Shown: positions 33,516 through 42,865 of the stretch, piece by piece
Position numbering within the stretch: the first letter of the stretch is position 1
Layout of the letters: every line of letters begins with the position of its first letter
Origin: Desulfatitalea alkaliphila
GTDB taxonomy: Bacteria > Desulfobacterota > Desulfobacteria > Desulfobacterales > Desulfosarcinaceae
Length of the DNA stretch: 64,000 nucleotides
Direction of reading: 5' to 3'
Assembly: GCF_022968795.1 (NCBI RefSeq)
Contig: NZ_JALJRB010000008.1
Location: 1-64,000, forward strand
Position numbers and translations under genes: made by a program
Notes under the pieces: generated by a model
The model's database searches: none
What the model saw: the letters and a program-made list of their open reading frames with translations, nothing else
What the model was told of the DNA's origin: nothing

Positions 33516-35174
33516 TCAATCCTGTCCGTGCTTGTTGAGTGCCTCATCCCTGAGCACCCGCCGGAGAATCTTGCCCGCGGTGGACTGGGGAAGCGCGTCC
33601 CGAAACTCAATCTGCCGCGGCACCTTGTAGGGGGCCATCTTCTCTTTGCAGAAAGCGATGATCTCCTCGGCCGAAATCGTTTGCCCTTCCTTGGGGACGA
33701 TAAAGGCCTGGACCGTTTCGCCGCGATAGGCATCCGGTATGCCCACGGTGACGGCGTCTTTGACCTTGGGATGGCTGTAGAGCACCTCGTCCACCTCCCG
33801 CGGGTAGATGTTGAAACCGCCGGCGATGATCATGTCTTTTTTGCGATCCACGATGAAGAGAAAACCGTCCTCGTCCTGGACGACGATGTCACCCGTGTGG
33901 AGCCAGCCGTCCACCAGTTGACGCGCCGTTTCCTCGGGGTTGTTCCAATACCCCTTCATCACCGACGGCCCCTTGATGAGCAGTTCTCCCGGCTGTCCCC
34001 GGGGCACTTCGGTGGTGCCGTCGACAGTGTCCACGATGCGGATATCGTTATCCGGGGCGGGCACGCCGATGCTGCCGGGTTTCTTTTTGCCGAGGATGGG
34101 ATTGAACGCCCCCATGCTCGCGGTTTCGGTCATGCCCCAGGCTTCCGTTATAAAAACACCCATGTCGCGCAGCCGCTCGAGCAGCTCCACCGGACAAGGG
34201 GCCGCACCGGAATTGACCACATGTATTTTGCGGCCCAAATCGATCTCGCCGATGCGCGGATGGTTGATCAGGGCGGTGAGCATGGTGGGTACGGCTGGAA
34301 AATAGGTCACCTCTTCCACTTCCAGAAGCAGGTCGATCACCTCATCGGGGTCGAAGCGGGGCACCAGGATCAGTGTCACGGCGTTGAACAGGGACCAGTT
34401 GGCGATCAGGTTGCCGTAGACATGGTAAAGGGGGATGATAATCAGCGCCGTCCGTCGCTCGGGTGGAATGAACTGCATGATGGGAAACATTCGCGGCGAG
34501 GTCTGCATCACGGCCGCGAGGATATTGGCGTGGGTCAGTACGGCCCCCTTGGGAATTCCGGTGGTGCCTCCGGTGAACTGGATGACGGCTGGGTCCTCGG
34601 TGTCGACTTCGATCCGCGGCCTGCGTTCATCGTCACCGCCTTCCAACAGGGATGCAAAGAGATGCCAATCCAGCCGGGCACTGTTGGTGGACACGGCCGC
34701 TTTGCGCTTGGCGAACTCATAGCGCCCGGTGAGGATGACATGGGGTATGGGTACCCGGCTGCACAAATCCCGGATGCGGGGGGCGGTTTCATCCAGGGTG
34801 AACAGGGTGCAGAGGCCCGTGTCGGAGGCGATTTTGGTGAGCTCCTCCAGAGCGTAGGCGGGGTTCAGGTTGACCACGACGGCGCCCAGGGAAAGGGCGG
34901 CGTAATATGCAATCAGAAACTGAGGGCAATTGGGCAGCTGGATGCCCACGCGGTCGCCCTTTTCCACACCCATGGCCGCCAGCGCATTGGCCATGCGCAA
35001 TATGGTGCGACGATACGCCTGGAAAGTGATGGCGGCGCCCTCGTAGTTTATGGCCTGCTTGTCCGGAAGGGTGTTGGCCGGGATCTGTAACAACTCCGGC
35101 AAGGCGATCCGAGGGTAGCGGATGGTGGTTGGCACATTGTAATCGTAATGCGCTTGCCAAAAACGTTCGTTCAT
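33516..35174 (-). CDS. long-chain acyl-CoA synthetase (AMP-forming)
   Basis: 552 residues: FTGGTTGIPKGAVLTH (with GG in place of SG at the P-loop), AWGMTETASMGAFNP, GWLHTGDIVVQDEDGFLFIV, DRKKDMIIAGGFNIYPREVD and STAGKILRRVLRDE. Such proteins activate medium- or long-chain fatty acids in the cytoplasm. It is a single gene; its start is about 20 bases from the left arm of a palindromic repeat element. Confidence 0.9.
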   Translation of the reverse strand: MNERFWQAHYDYNVPTTIRYPRIALPELLQIPANTLPDKQAINYEGAAITFQAYRRTILRMANALAAMGVEKGDRVGIQLPNCPQFLIAYYAALSLGAVVVNLNPAYALEELTKIASDTGLCTLFTLDETAPRIRDLCSRVPIPHVILTGRYEFAKRKAAVSTNSARLDWHLFASLLEGGDDERRPRIEVDTEDPAVIQFTGGTTGIPKGAVLTHANILAAVMQTSPRMFPIMQFIPPERRTALIIIPLYHVYGNLIANWSLFNAVTLILVPRFDPDEVIDLLLEVEEVTYFPAVPTMLTALINHPRIGEIDLGRKIHVVNSGAAPCPVELLERLRDMGVFITEAWGMTETASMGAFNPILGKKKPGSIGVPAPDNDIRIVDTVDGTTEVPRGQPGELLIKGPSVMKGYWNNPEETARQLVDGWLHTGDIVVQDEDGFLFIVDRKKDMIIAGGFNIYPREVDEVLYSHPKVKDAVTVGIPDAYRGETVQAFIVPKEGQTISAEEIIAFCKEKMAPYKVPRQIEFRDALPQSTAGKILRRVLRDEALNKHGQD

Positions 35175-35195
35175 TTCGCCCTCTCATTTCTCTTT

Positions 35196-35379
35196 GCGGT
35201 TATGCAGAAAGCCCAAGTAAGATGAGAAGCGGGCAAAAGCAGCATCGAAATCGAAATCGGGATCGGGATCGATTCAGGTCCGTTTTGCGCCTCGTTTCGC
35301 TTCGATTTCGATAGCGATCCCGGTAGCGATTTCGATTTCCAACGGGGCAAGCCCCAACTTGGGTTTTGTGCATAACCGC
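35196..35379. repeat. palindromic repeat element, copy 1 (CGAAAT/CGGGAT core, terminal inverted repeats)
   Basis: A 23-base left end (GCGGTTATGCA followed by GAAAGCCCAAGT, 35196-35218) is inverted with about two mismatches at 35357-35379. Inside, CGAAATCGAAATCGGGATCG on the left (from 35244) faces GATTTCGATAGCGATCCCGG and GCGATTTCGATT on the right. Two partial relatives lie upstream of uvrA. It resembles a small non-autonomous element (MITE/REP type). Confidence 0.6.
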
Positions 35380-35794
35380 GTTTCTCTTTGACGGAAATTT
35401 GTTATTGCGTCAAAATGATCTATGAGTCTACCAGTTCAGTCAACCGGGGACAAGTTCGCAGCATGAAGATCGCAAGACGATTGCCTCCCACGGCACCTTG
35501 GCAGGGTGTGTGTTTTCGCTTCATTGGATGGGGATTCGGGTTGTGAGATGTATGATGAAGGCGAACAGCAATTCTTTATAGCGAAGGCGAGCGACCGATG
35601 AAAAACAGTGCCCGTTAGGGTTTGGCCACCATGTGCGTCGGCCGCGGACAAGGCCGTGCCATGATCCGGGAAAACCTGATGCGCGGATGAAGGTCAAACA
35701 GCCGCTTCTCTCCGGCATCCCCGGCTTCGGCGCCGCCGGGGACGTCAAGGGCATCCCCGGCGCCACGCCCTCACGGTATAAAGGAGGCTCGATC
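35380..35794. other. leader region of the thiolase gene
   Basis: About 415 bases without a gene I can support. The last 100 bases are very GC-rich with repeated GGCATCCCCGG and GCCGCCGGGG blocks that can pair, directly before the ribosome site AAAGGAGG. This could fold into a leader structure. No promoter was clear. Confidence 0.4.
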
Positions 35795-36964
35795 ATGCGT
35801 TCATCGCTCAAGGACAAATACGCCATCGTCGGCATAGGTTACACACCCCAGGGCCGGATTCCCGACAGGACATCGCTCAGCTTTCATTTGGAGGCATCGG
35901 CCAACGCCATCGCGGATGCCGGTTTGAACCCTGCCGATGTGGACGGGCTGATCAGCTACCGCCACTTTCCGGCGGCATCCAATGAGATCGACCTGACCCC
36001 TCAATTGATCGCGCAGCATCTGGGCATCACGCCGAACTACATGAGCCAGGATGCCAATTGATCGCGGAATCACCTACAGCACGCAGTTGGCGCGCTCGAA
36101 TCCGGAATGTGTCATTATGTATTGATCTCTTACGGCCACAATGCCTCTTCCAGCGACAGCATGCAGCAGATGCTGTTCGATCTGGCCAGGGATGGTGCCC
36201 CCTTCGGCCATTTCGGGGCGGTCGGCGGTTACGCCCTGGCGGCCCGGCGGGCGATGGCGACGTTCGGCTCGGGGCCCGAAACCTGGCAAGAGATCGCCGT
36301 GGGTCAACGCAAGTGGGCCAATCTGAACCCGATTGCCAAAATGTACCGCAAAACCATGACGGCGGCGGATTATGACAATGCCGACTGGGTTGTCGAACCG
36401 TTCCGCCTGCCGGACATGTGCCTGATGAACGACGGCGGCCGCGCCCTGATCGTCACCTCCCTGGAGCGGGCGCGGGACTTGAAACAACCCCCGGCCGTGA
36501 TCATGGGCATGGGCCAGCACAATCCCTCGACGGCCATTGAACAGTCCGATTGGATGGACGGACCCACCGGGGCCAAGAAGGCCGGTGCAGAGGCCCTCGC
36601 CATGGCCGGCATCACCCTCGATGCGGTGGATGCCTGCCAGATTTACGACTGCTTTACCTACACCGTGGAGATCACCCTGCAGGATTATGGGTTTTTCAAA
36701 CCCGGCGAAGGGCGTGATTGGTTCCAGGGCGGGACGATCGCGCCCGGCGGCCGCATGCCGGTCAACACCTCGGGGGGGCAGCTCTCGGAAGCCTACTATA
36801 TGGGCTTGACGCCCGTCAGCGAGGGGGCCATGCAGTTGATGGGACGCTGCGGCGAGCGGCAGCTGGGCCCCGCAACGGGGAACAAAACACCGCAAATCAT
36901 CATGTGCAGCGATAACGGTGGGATCTTGCAAAGCCACGCGTGTATCCTGTTGAGGAGGGCGTAA
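35795..36964 (+). CDS. thiolase-like (SCP-x/LTP) enzyme with in-frame TGA at codon 89, possible selenoprotein
   Basis: Reading through the TGA at 36059-36061 gives 389 residues, the usual length of this thiolase family, with a clean ribosome site (AAAGGAGG). Both sides are normal: KYAIVGIGYTPQGRIPDRT at the front, QHAVGALESGMCHYVLISYG after the TGA, and NTSGGQLSEAYYMGL near the end. Codon 89 lies where thiolases place the acyl-accepting cysteine (Cys89 in the Zoogloea enzyme). A hairpin with loop AGTTG follows 23 bases later. Either Sec is inserted or the gene is a recent nonsense mutant. It pairs with the DUF35 gene next to it. Confidence 0.7.
36078..36096 (+). promoter_or_regulatory. SECIS-like hairpin of the thiolase gene
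   Basis: AGCACGC (36078-36084) pairs with GCGCGCT (36090-36096), one A-C mismatch, around the loop AGTTG. The loop starts 23 bases after the TGA, and has G then T near its 5' side, as bacterial SECIS rules require. It is weaker than the hairpin in the oxidoreductase gene. Confidence 0.45.
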
Positions 36965-36966
36965 CC

Positions 36967-37374
36967 ATGGCCTACGAAAAACCTTTGCCGAGGATCAATG
37001 GGGACAACAGCGGCTTCTGGGAGGGCTGCCGTGGGCACCTGCTCAAGTTCCAGCAGTGCCGCGACTGCGGGCATGTCCGATGGCCGCCGGCCGATCTCTG
37101 CCCTGCTTGCCTTTCCAAGGCGCATGACTTTTTGGCATCCAAAGGATTGGGACGGATCTACACCTTCGCCGTCTATCACCAGGCCTTCCACCCGGCATTT
37201 GCAGCCGATCTGCCCTATACGGTGGCCATCGTGGCCCTGGATGAAGGGCCCCACCTGCTGACCAACATCATCCAGTGCCCGCCTGAAGCGGTGCGCTGCG
37301 GCATGCGGGTCACGGTAGTGTGGGAGGCGGTGGACGACACGATTACGCTGCCCAAATTCAAGCCCGCGGCGTAG
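36967..37374 (+). CDS. DUF35 OB-fold / zinc-ribbon partner of thiolase
   Basis: 135 residues. The rubredoxin-like zinc ribbon is CRDCGHVRWPPADLCPAC (about 33-50), followed by the OB-fold (GRIYTFAVYHQAFHPAF). DUF35 proteins form complexes with thiolase-like LTP proteins, for example the retro-aldolase Ltp2. It begins two bases after the thiolase stop, so they are expected to be one complex. Its TAG stop overlaps the first base triplet of a palindromic repeat. Confidence 0.9.
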   Translation: MAYEKPLPRINGDNSGFWEGCRGHLLKFQQCRDCGHVRWPPADLCPACLSKAHDFLASKGLGRIYTFAVYHQAFHPAFAADLPYTVAIVALDEGPHLLTNIIQCPPEAVRCGMRVTVVWEAVDDTITLPKFKPAA

Positions 37375-37443
37375 GGGCACGGCATGCCGTGCCCGGGGGT
37401 TGCGCATTGCGGTCGCGGTGGGCACGGCATGCCGTGCCCCTAC
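37371..37443. repeat. paired copies of a GGGCACGGCATGCCGTGCCC palindrome
   Basis: The 20-base palindrome GGGCACGGCATGCCGTGCCC occurs at 37375-37394 and 37420-37439, each with a GTAG/CTAC outer edge facing outward, so the two 24-base copies form a perfect inverted pair around 25 bases. It could fold as one long hairpin or two small ones, and might end the thiolase/DUF35 transcript. This palindrome is of a type seen dispersed in many genomes. Confidence 0.75.
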
Positions 37444-37606
37444 GGGGGGGGTTGCTGCGTCCTGCCGGGCTATTTTTGATCCGGGCTTGATCCGGGCTTG
37501 ACATTTAATCGGACATGGTGGTAGGGGTTGCTGTTTAAAAATTGATGATAGTGCCCATCCTTGCTCCGGCTGCGTGCCGGGGCTCAATTATCCATGAGGA
37601 GGCAAC

Positions 37607-38116
37607 ATGCGACGGTACGAAACTATTTTCATTGTCGATCCCGACCTTCCGGAAGAGGATCGCGTCTCCCTGCTCGACCGGTTCAAAGAGATCATCCCGC
37701 AACAAGAAGGTGTTCTGATCGAGGAAGATCTTTGGGGCGTCCGCAAGCTGGCTTATGATGTAAAGAAAAAGCCGCGCGGTTTTTATGCCCGCTTGGACTA
37801 CTGCGGCACTGCCAAGGTGGTGGACGAGCTGGAGCGGTTTTCCCGCATCGATGACCGGGTGATGAAGTATCTGACGGTGCAGTTGGATGCCGATGCCGAT
37901 GTGGAGAAGATCCAGGCCGACATCGCGGCGGCCAAGGCGGCTGTGGCGGAGCAGCAGGCACCGACCGCGGAGACCACAGCGGAAGCCACGACGGATGCCG
38001 CGACCACGGACACCGCGACGACCCCGGCCGAACAACCGGCTGAAACGGCAGCGGCGACCGACAGTGCCGCCCCCACCCCGGAAACCGAAGTCAAGGAAAC
38101 CACCCCGGAGAGCTAA
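37607..38116 (+). CDS. rpsF: 30S ribosomal protein S6
   Basis: 169 residues. The first about 95 are S6 (RRYETIFIVDPDLPEEDRVS; KKKPRGFYARLDYCG). A tail of about 65 residues rich in Ala, Thr, Glu and Pro (TAEATTDAATTDTATTPAEQ) is a low-complexity extension. GAGGAGG precedes the ATG. It heads the rpsF-rpsR-rplI-dnaB order common in bacteria. Confidence 0.96.
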   Translation: MRRYETIFIVDPDLPEEDRVSLLDRFKEIIPQQEGVLIEEDLWGVRKLAYDVKKKPRGFYARLDYCGTAKVVDELERFSRIDDRVMKYLTVQLDADADVEKIQADIAAAKAAVAEQQAPTAETTAEATTDAATTDTATTPAEQPAETAAATDSAAPTPETEVKETTPES

Positions 38117-38128
38117 AAGGAGCAGTTC

Positions 38129-38395
38129 ATGGCCACGACAAATACTCGCAGACCACCGGCAAGAAGAAAACGCAGGGTTTTTCATCGGCGCAAGGTGTGC
38201 CGTTTTTGCGCGGACAGCAAGATCATCATCGATTACAAGGACGCCCGCACCCTCAGGTATTTCATCACCGAACGGGGTAAGATCATTCCGCGGCGCATCA
38301 CCGGCACGTGCGCGACCCATCAGCGCACCTTGACGTTGGCCATCAAACGCGCCCGCGCCATCGCGCTGCTGCCGTTTGTGGGCACCCTGGACTAG
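38129..38395 (+). CDS. rpsR: 30S ribosomal protein S18
   Basis: 88 residues with a basic front ([20 protein letters not shown]) containing a CxxC (CRFC), and the core [27 protein letters not shown] precedes the ATG, 12 bases after rpsF. S18 pairs with S6 on the 30S platform. Confidence 0.97.
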   Translation: MATTNTRRPPARRKRRVFHRRKVCRFCADSKIIIDYKDARTLRYFITERGKIIPRRITGTCATHQRTLTLAIKRARAIALLPFVGTLD

Positions 38396-38514
38396 AATCC
38401 GCCTTTCCCGCCGACAGGGGGAAACTTACGGGCCTCGGCAGTACCGGCCGACGCCCCCCGGCGAGACCGGACCCGGCCGGAGACCTGCCGCCCGCGCGGC
38501 ATTGGAGGTTGTGC

Positions 38515-38958
38515 ATGAAAGTAATATTGAAAGAAACCATTGATTCCCTGGGTATCATCGGCACCGAAGTGAATGTGGCGCCCGGTTACGCCCGCAACTA
38601 TCTGTTGCCCCAGGACAAGGCCGTTCCGGCCACGCCCCAGTATCGCAAGATCCTGGCGCAGGAGAAGGCCAAGTTCGATTTGCAGATCGCCAAGGAGAAG
38701 GAACTGGCCGAGCAGATGGCCGAGCGACTCAGCGGCGTGGAGTGCGAGGTGCCGGCCAAGGTCCATCAAGAGGATCGCCTCTACGGCTCGGTGACGGTGC
38801 GCGACATCGTCGATGCCTTGGCCAGGAAGGAGATCCAAGTGGAAAAACGGATGGTGCTGCTCAAGGAGCCCATCAAGACCATCGGTACCTTCCAGGTGCC
38901 CATCCGGGTATACAAGGAAGTGGAGCCGGAGATCACGGTGCACGTGGTGCCCGAGTAA
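38515..38958 (+). CDS. rplI: 50S ribosomal protein L9
   Basis: 147 residues starting MKVILKETIDSLGIIGTEVN, with the N-domain YARNYLLPQDKA, a long connecting helix (about 40-75) and the C-domain LYGSVTVRDIVDAL. TTGGAGG precedes the ATG; the frame is open further upstream but that extension is not L9. A 119-base gap separates it from rpsR. Confidence 0.97.
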   Translation: MKVILKETIDSLGIIGTEVNVAPGYARNYLLPQDKAVPATPQYRKILAQEKAKFDLQIAKEKELAEQMAERLSGVECEVPAKVHQEDRLYGSVTVRDIVDALARKEIQVEKRMVLLKEPIKTIGTFQVPIRVYKEVEPEITVHVVPE

Positions 38959-39037
38959 TTGCAGTTTCAATAGCCGGGGGCGCCGTGCGGCACAAACCGT
39001 GGCGCCCCCGGCGCTTCTCTTGCAAGCCGGCGTGAAT

Positions 39038-40393
39038 ATGGCACGGAATCCCGAAACCTTCCCCAAAGATCCCTCCCTGCAAAAGCTTCCGCCCCAGAGT
39101 GTCGAAGCGGAAGAGTCGATCCTGAGCACCGTACTGCTGGACAACAGCACCCTGGTGGATGTGGTCGAAATACTGCGAGCGGACGACTTCTACCGTACCG
39201 CCCACCAGAAGATTTTCAAGGCGGTGGAGGAGCTGTTCCGTAAAAGCGAGCCGGTGGACCTGATCACCATGGCCAACACCCTGCGTGATCGGGGGGAGTT
39301 GGAAGCCGTCGGCGGGGCGGCCTATCTGGCCCGGTTGGTGGATACGGTGCCGTCGGCGGTCAATGTTAGCCACTATGCGCGTATCGTGCGCGACAAGGCC
39401 TCCCTGCGCCGCCTGATCACCAAGGCGAACGAAATCACCCAGCACTGTTACGAGGATGCGGGCGATCTGGATCAGGTGCTCGATTTCGCCGAAGCGGCGG
39501 TTTTCGAGATCTCCGAAAACAAACACCGCGCCGCTTTTCATCCACTGAGCAAGATCATCGAGCTGAACATCGACGCCCTGGAGGAGCGCCAGGGCAACCG
39601 TGCCTTGGTGACCGGCATCCCCACGGGGTTCACTCGCCTGGACCACATGACGTCGGGTTTGCAGGGTTCCGACCTGATCATTCTGGCGGCCCGCCCCAGT
39701 ATGGGCAAGACCGCCCTGGCATTGAACCTGGCCCGCAATGCGGCCCTGGACGGCAATGTGCCGGTGGCCGTTTTCTCATTGGAAATGTCCAAGGAGCAGC
39801 TCTCCATGCGCATGCTGTGCGCCGAGGCCCGGGTGGACGCGGGCCGGTTGCGCAGCGGTTTTCTCAATCCCGAGGATTGGAGCCGCATCACCGAGGCGGC
39901 CGGGGTGTTGTCCGAGGCGCCCATCTTCATCGACGACTCGCCGGACATCTCCGCCACCTCCATCCGCACCAAATCGCGCCGGCTCAAGATGGACAAGGAT
40001 CTGGGATTGGTGATCGTCGACTATCTGCAGTTGATGCGCGGCGCGCCGGGAACCGAGCGGCGCGACCTGGAGATTTCCGAAATCTCCCGCGCCCTCAAGC
40101 TGTTGGCCAAGGAGTTGAATGTGCCGGTGCTGGCCCTCTCCCAGCTCAATCGCCGGCTGGAAGAACGCAGCGACAAGCGGCCGCAGCTGTCCGATTTGCG
40201 CGAATCCGGTGCCCTGGAGCAGGACGCCGATGTGGTGGCCTTCATCTACCGTGATGAAGTGTACAACAAAGAAGAAAACAACCCCAACCGCGGAACCGCC
40301 GAGATCATTTTGGCCAAGCAGCGCAACGGGCCCACCGGCGTGGTGCCCCTGACCTTCCTGGGCACTTACACCCGCTTCGAGAACCCGGCATGA
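39038..40393 (+). CDS. dnaB: replicative DNA helicase
   Basis: 451 residues: N-terminal helical domain (PPQSVEAEESILSTVLLDNS), linker, and RecA-like C-domain with Walker A ARPSMGKTALALNL, PVAVFSLEMSKEQLSMRMLC, VIVDYLQLM and SQLNRRLEERSDKRPQLSDL. The ribosome site is weak. The stop overlaps the hflX start (ATGA). It unwinds DNA at the fork with primase. Confidence 0.97.
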   Translation: MARNPETFPKDPSLQKLPPQSVEAEESILSTVLLDNSTLVDVVEILRADDFYRTAHQKIFKAVEELFRKSEPVDLITMANTLRDRGELEAVGGAAYLARLVDTVPSAVNVSHYARIVRDKASLRRLITKANEITQHCYEDAGDLDQVLDFAEAAVFEISENKHRAAFHPLSKIIELNIDALEERQGNRALVTGIPTGFTRLDHMTSGLQGSDLIILAARPSMGKTALALNLARNAALDGNVPVAVFSLEMSKEQLSMRMLCAEARVDAGRLRSGFLNPEDWSRITEAAGVLSEAPIFIDDSPDISATSIRTKSRRLKMDKDLGLVIVDYLQLMRGAPGTERRDLEISEISRALKLLAKELNVPVLALSQLNRRLEERSDKRPQLSDLRESGALEQDADVVAFIYRDEVYNKEENNPNRGTAEIILAKQRNGPTGVVPLTFLGTYTRFENPA

Positions 40394-42039
40394 AAAAGGT
40401 GTGGGGCAACACCAAGGGGCTCAAGGCCGCCCCCCTGCGCCGTCTGGAAAACCTCTACCGCCGCCGCATACCCCCCGCCCTGCTGGTCACTCCCGATATG
40501 GCCCGCGAGATGGCCGCCCTTTCTTATGATATTCAGCGCCAGATCGCCGTGCTGATCGACCGTGCCGGGCGCATCGCCTATGTGCTGGTGGGGGATGCAC
40601 AACAAATTTTCATTCCCGAACTGGCCGAGTACCGCGCCTTTCCAGGGCGCTTGCGCGGGGTGCGTTGCGTGCACACCCACATCAAGGACGAACCGCTGGA
40701 CCCGGACGATCTGACCGACCTGGCATTGTTGCGTCTGGACCTGATGGCGACCATCGCCATCGGCGCGGCCGGGCAACCCTTGTCCGTTCACTGGGCCCAT
40801 ATTCTTCCGGGCGCCGAGCCGCCCCAAATGCCCTACCAGGTTCGGGAGCGCCTACAGCCCCACGATCTGGACATCGGGTGCCAGGACCTGGTACTGGCCC
40901 TGGAGCGGGAGATGGGGCAATTGCAGGCGCGGTCCGCGGCAGCAGCCGGCAGCGAACGGGCGCTGCTGGTCAGCGTCACCACCGCACCCCGCAAAATCGC
41001 GTTGGACTCCCTGGCCGAGCTTACCGAACTGTGCCGCTCGGCGGACATCGAAGTGCAGGACACGGTGCTGCAGTTGCGCAAGCAGATCGACCCACGCACC
41101 CTCATGGGCAGCGGCAAGCTCAAGGAGCTCGCCATCCGGGCCCTGCAGTCGGGTGTCAGCCTGATCATCTTCGACCAGAACCTCAACCCCTCCCAGATCA
41201 AGACCATCACCGACCAGATCGAATTGAAGGTGATCGACCGCACCCAGTTGATTCTGGATATCTTCGCCCAAAGGGCCAGCAGCAAGGAGGGCAAGCTGCA
41301 AGTGGAGCTGGCCCAGCTTAAATATTTACTGCCGCGCCTGGTCACCAAGAACACGGCCATGTCGCGGCTCACCGGCGGCATCGGCGGCCGCGGGCCGGGC
41401 GAGACCAAGTTGGAGATCAATCGGCGGAGGGTGCGCGATCGCATCAACAACCTGGAAAAGGCCCTTTTGAATGTTCAGAAACACCGTCGCCAACAGCGGC
41501 GCCGACGGGAGCAGAAAGGGGTGCCGGTGATCTCCATCATCGGTTACACCAATGCCGGCAAATCGACCTTGCTCAACACCTTGACCCAAAGCCGGGTCCT
41601 GGCCGAAAGCCGCCTTTTCGCCACCCTGGACCCTTCCAGTCGGCGTTTGCGCTTTCCCCGCGACATGGAGGTGATCATCACCGACACGGTGGGCTTCATC
41701 CGCGACCTGCCCAAGGATCTGGTGGTGGCCTTTCGCGCCACCTTGGAAGCCTTGGAGGGGGCCGATCTTCTGTTGCATGTCATCGACCTGGCCAATCCCC
41801 GTCATGGGGAACAGATCCGCGCCGTGGAAAAGATCCTCGAAGAACTTTCGCTGAATCGCATTGCCCAGGTACGCGCCCTGAACAAGATGGATCTACTGCC
41901 GGCCGACAGCGTGGCGCAGCTGGCGCAAAAACTGGACGGCGTGCCCATCTGCGCCCGCGACCAGGCCTCGCTGACACCCTTGATCGAGCGGATGGCCCAT
42001 ATTATCGAAGCGTTGCCCCAGGACCCGATTGTACCTTGA
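40390..42039 (+). CDS. hflX: ribosome-associated GTPase HflX
   Basis: 549 residues. An N-terminal extension (about 1-200) precedes the HflX domain (DPRTLMGSGKLKELAIRALQ, GGIGGRGPGETKLEINRRRV) and the G-domain with GYTNAGKSTLLN (G1), TLDPSSRRL (G2), DTVGFIRDLP (G3) and NKMD (G4). It splits or rescues stalled ribosomes. The long N-terminus is more than the minimal family needs but is common in this group. Confidence 0.95.
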   Translation: MKKVWGNTKGLKAAPLRRLENLYRRRIPPALLVTPDMAREMAALSYDIQRQIAVLIDRAGRIAYVLVGDAQQIFIPELAEYRAFPGRLRGVRCVHTHIKDEPLDPDDLTDLALLRLDLMATIAIGAAGQPLSVHWAHILPGAEPPQMPYQVRERLQPHDLDIGCQDLVLALEREMGQLQARSAAAAGSERALLVSVTTAPRKIALDSLAELTELCRSADIEVQDTVLQLRKQIDPRTLMGSGKLKELAIRALQSGVSLIIFDQNLNPSQIKTITDQIELKVIDRTQLILDIFAQRASSKEGKLQVELAQLKYLLPRLVTKNTAMSRLTGGIGGRGPGETKLEINRRRVRDRINNLEKALLNVQKHRRQQRRRREQKGVPVISIIGYTNAGKSTLLNTLTQSRVLAESRLFATLDPSSRRLRFPRDMEVIITDTVGFIRDLPKDLVVAFRATLEALEGADLLLHVIDLANPRHGEQIRAVEKILEELSLNRIAQVRALNKMDLLPADSVAQLAQKLDGVPICARDQASLTPLIERMAHIIEALPQDPIVP

Positions 42040-42074
42040 CAGATGGCCGCAAAGGCGGCTATTGTGACCCCCTT

Positions 42075-42863
42075 ATGGATACGCAAACCCTGCAGCGCAT
42101 CGGCATCCGGGCCGCCTACCGAGCCGGACGGATTCTCAACGACTATTTCGTCGGCGAATTCAAGATCAACAAGAAGGGCACCATCGATCTGGTGACAGAG
42201 GCCGATCTGGCTTCGGAAAAGATGATTGTCGAAACCCTCCGCGAAACCTTTCCCGATCATGGCGTTCTGGCCGAAGAGAGCGGCGCCTCCGGTGACAACC
42301 GCAGGGATCAGTGGATCATCGACCCGTTGGACGGCACCACCAATTTTGCCCACCGGCTGCCCATCTTCGCCGTTTCCATCGCCTATGCCCGCGATGATCA
42401 GGTCGAAGTGGGTATCGTTTTTCATCCGATCAGCGGCGAACTGTTCACCGCCATCCGGGGTGAAGGGGCCCGCTTGAACGACCAGCCCATCCGTGTATCC
42501 GAAACTGCACAGGTACGCGACAGTTTGCTGGTGACCGGTTTTCCCTACACCGTGGCCACCGGCGACACCATCCGCCCCATGGCCCGTTTCGCCCGTTGCC
42601 TCGCCGCGGCCCAGGGCGTGCGCCGCCTGGGGTCCGCGGCCCTGGATCTGTGCTATGTGGCCTGCGGTCGTTTCGATGGCTTCTGGGAAGAACATCTCAA
42701 GCCATGGGACACGGCGGCGGGCATGTTGATCGCCGCCGAAGCCGGCGCCCGGGTGTCCGATTTCAGCAATGGCCCGTATCATATTCGTCATCCCGAAATT
42801 TTGGCCGCCAATCCCCATCTTCATCCGGCGTTGGTGACCCTTTTGCATAATGAGGACAGTTGA
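42075..42863 (+). CDS. suhB: inositol monophosphatase family protein
   Basis: 262 residues with the Mg2+ site motifs EES in VLAEESG, DPLDGTTNFAHRLP and KPWDTAAGMLIAAEAG. The ATG at 42075 is taken as the start; an earlier TTG at 42036 is less likely. It hydrolyses inositol phosphates or similar sugar phosphates. Follows hflX closely in the same operon. Confidence 0.92.
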   Translation: MDTQTLQRIGIRAAYRAGRILNDYFVGEFKINKKGTIDLVTEADLASEKMIVETLRETFPDHGVLAEESGASGDNRRDQWIIDPLDGTTNFAHRLPIFAVSIAYARDDQVEVGIVFHPISGELFTAIRGEGARLNDQPIRVSETAQVRDSLLVTGFPYTVATGDTIRPMARFARCLAAAQGVRRLGSAALDLCYVACGRFDGFWEEHLKPWDTAAGMLIAAEAGARVSDFSNGPYHIRHPEILAANPHLHPALVTLLHNEDS

Positions 42864-42865
42864 CC

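Noticed and set aside
33528-35090. 520-codon plus-strand frame opposite the acyl-CoA synthetase
   Set aside because: The minus strand encodes an unmistakable AMP-forming ligase; the plus frame is repetitive shadow sequence.
37498-37527. TTGACA followed by a possible -10 before rpsF
   Set aside because: The -35 is good but no acceptable -10 lies at 16-18 bases (GTAGGG or TAGGGG only).
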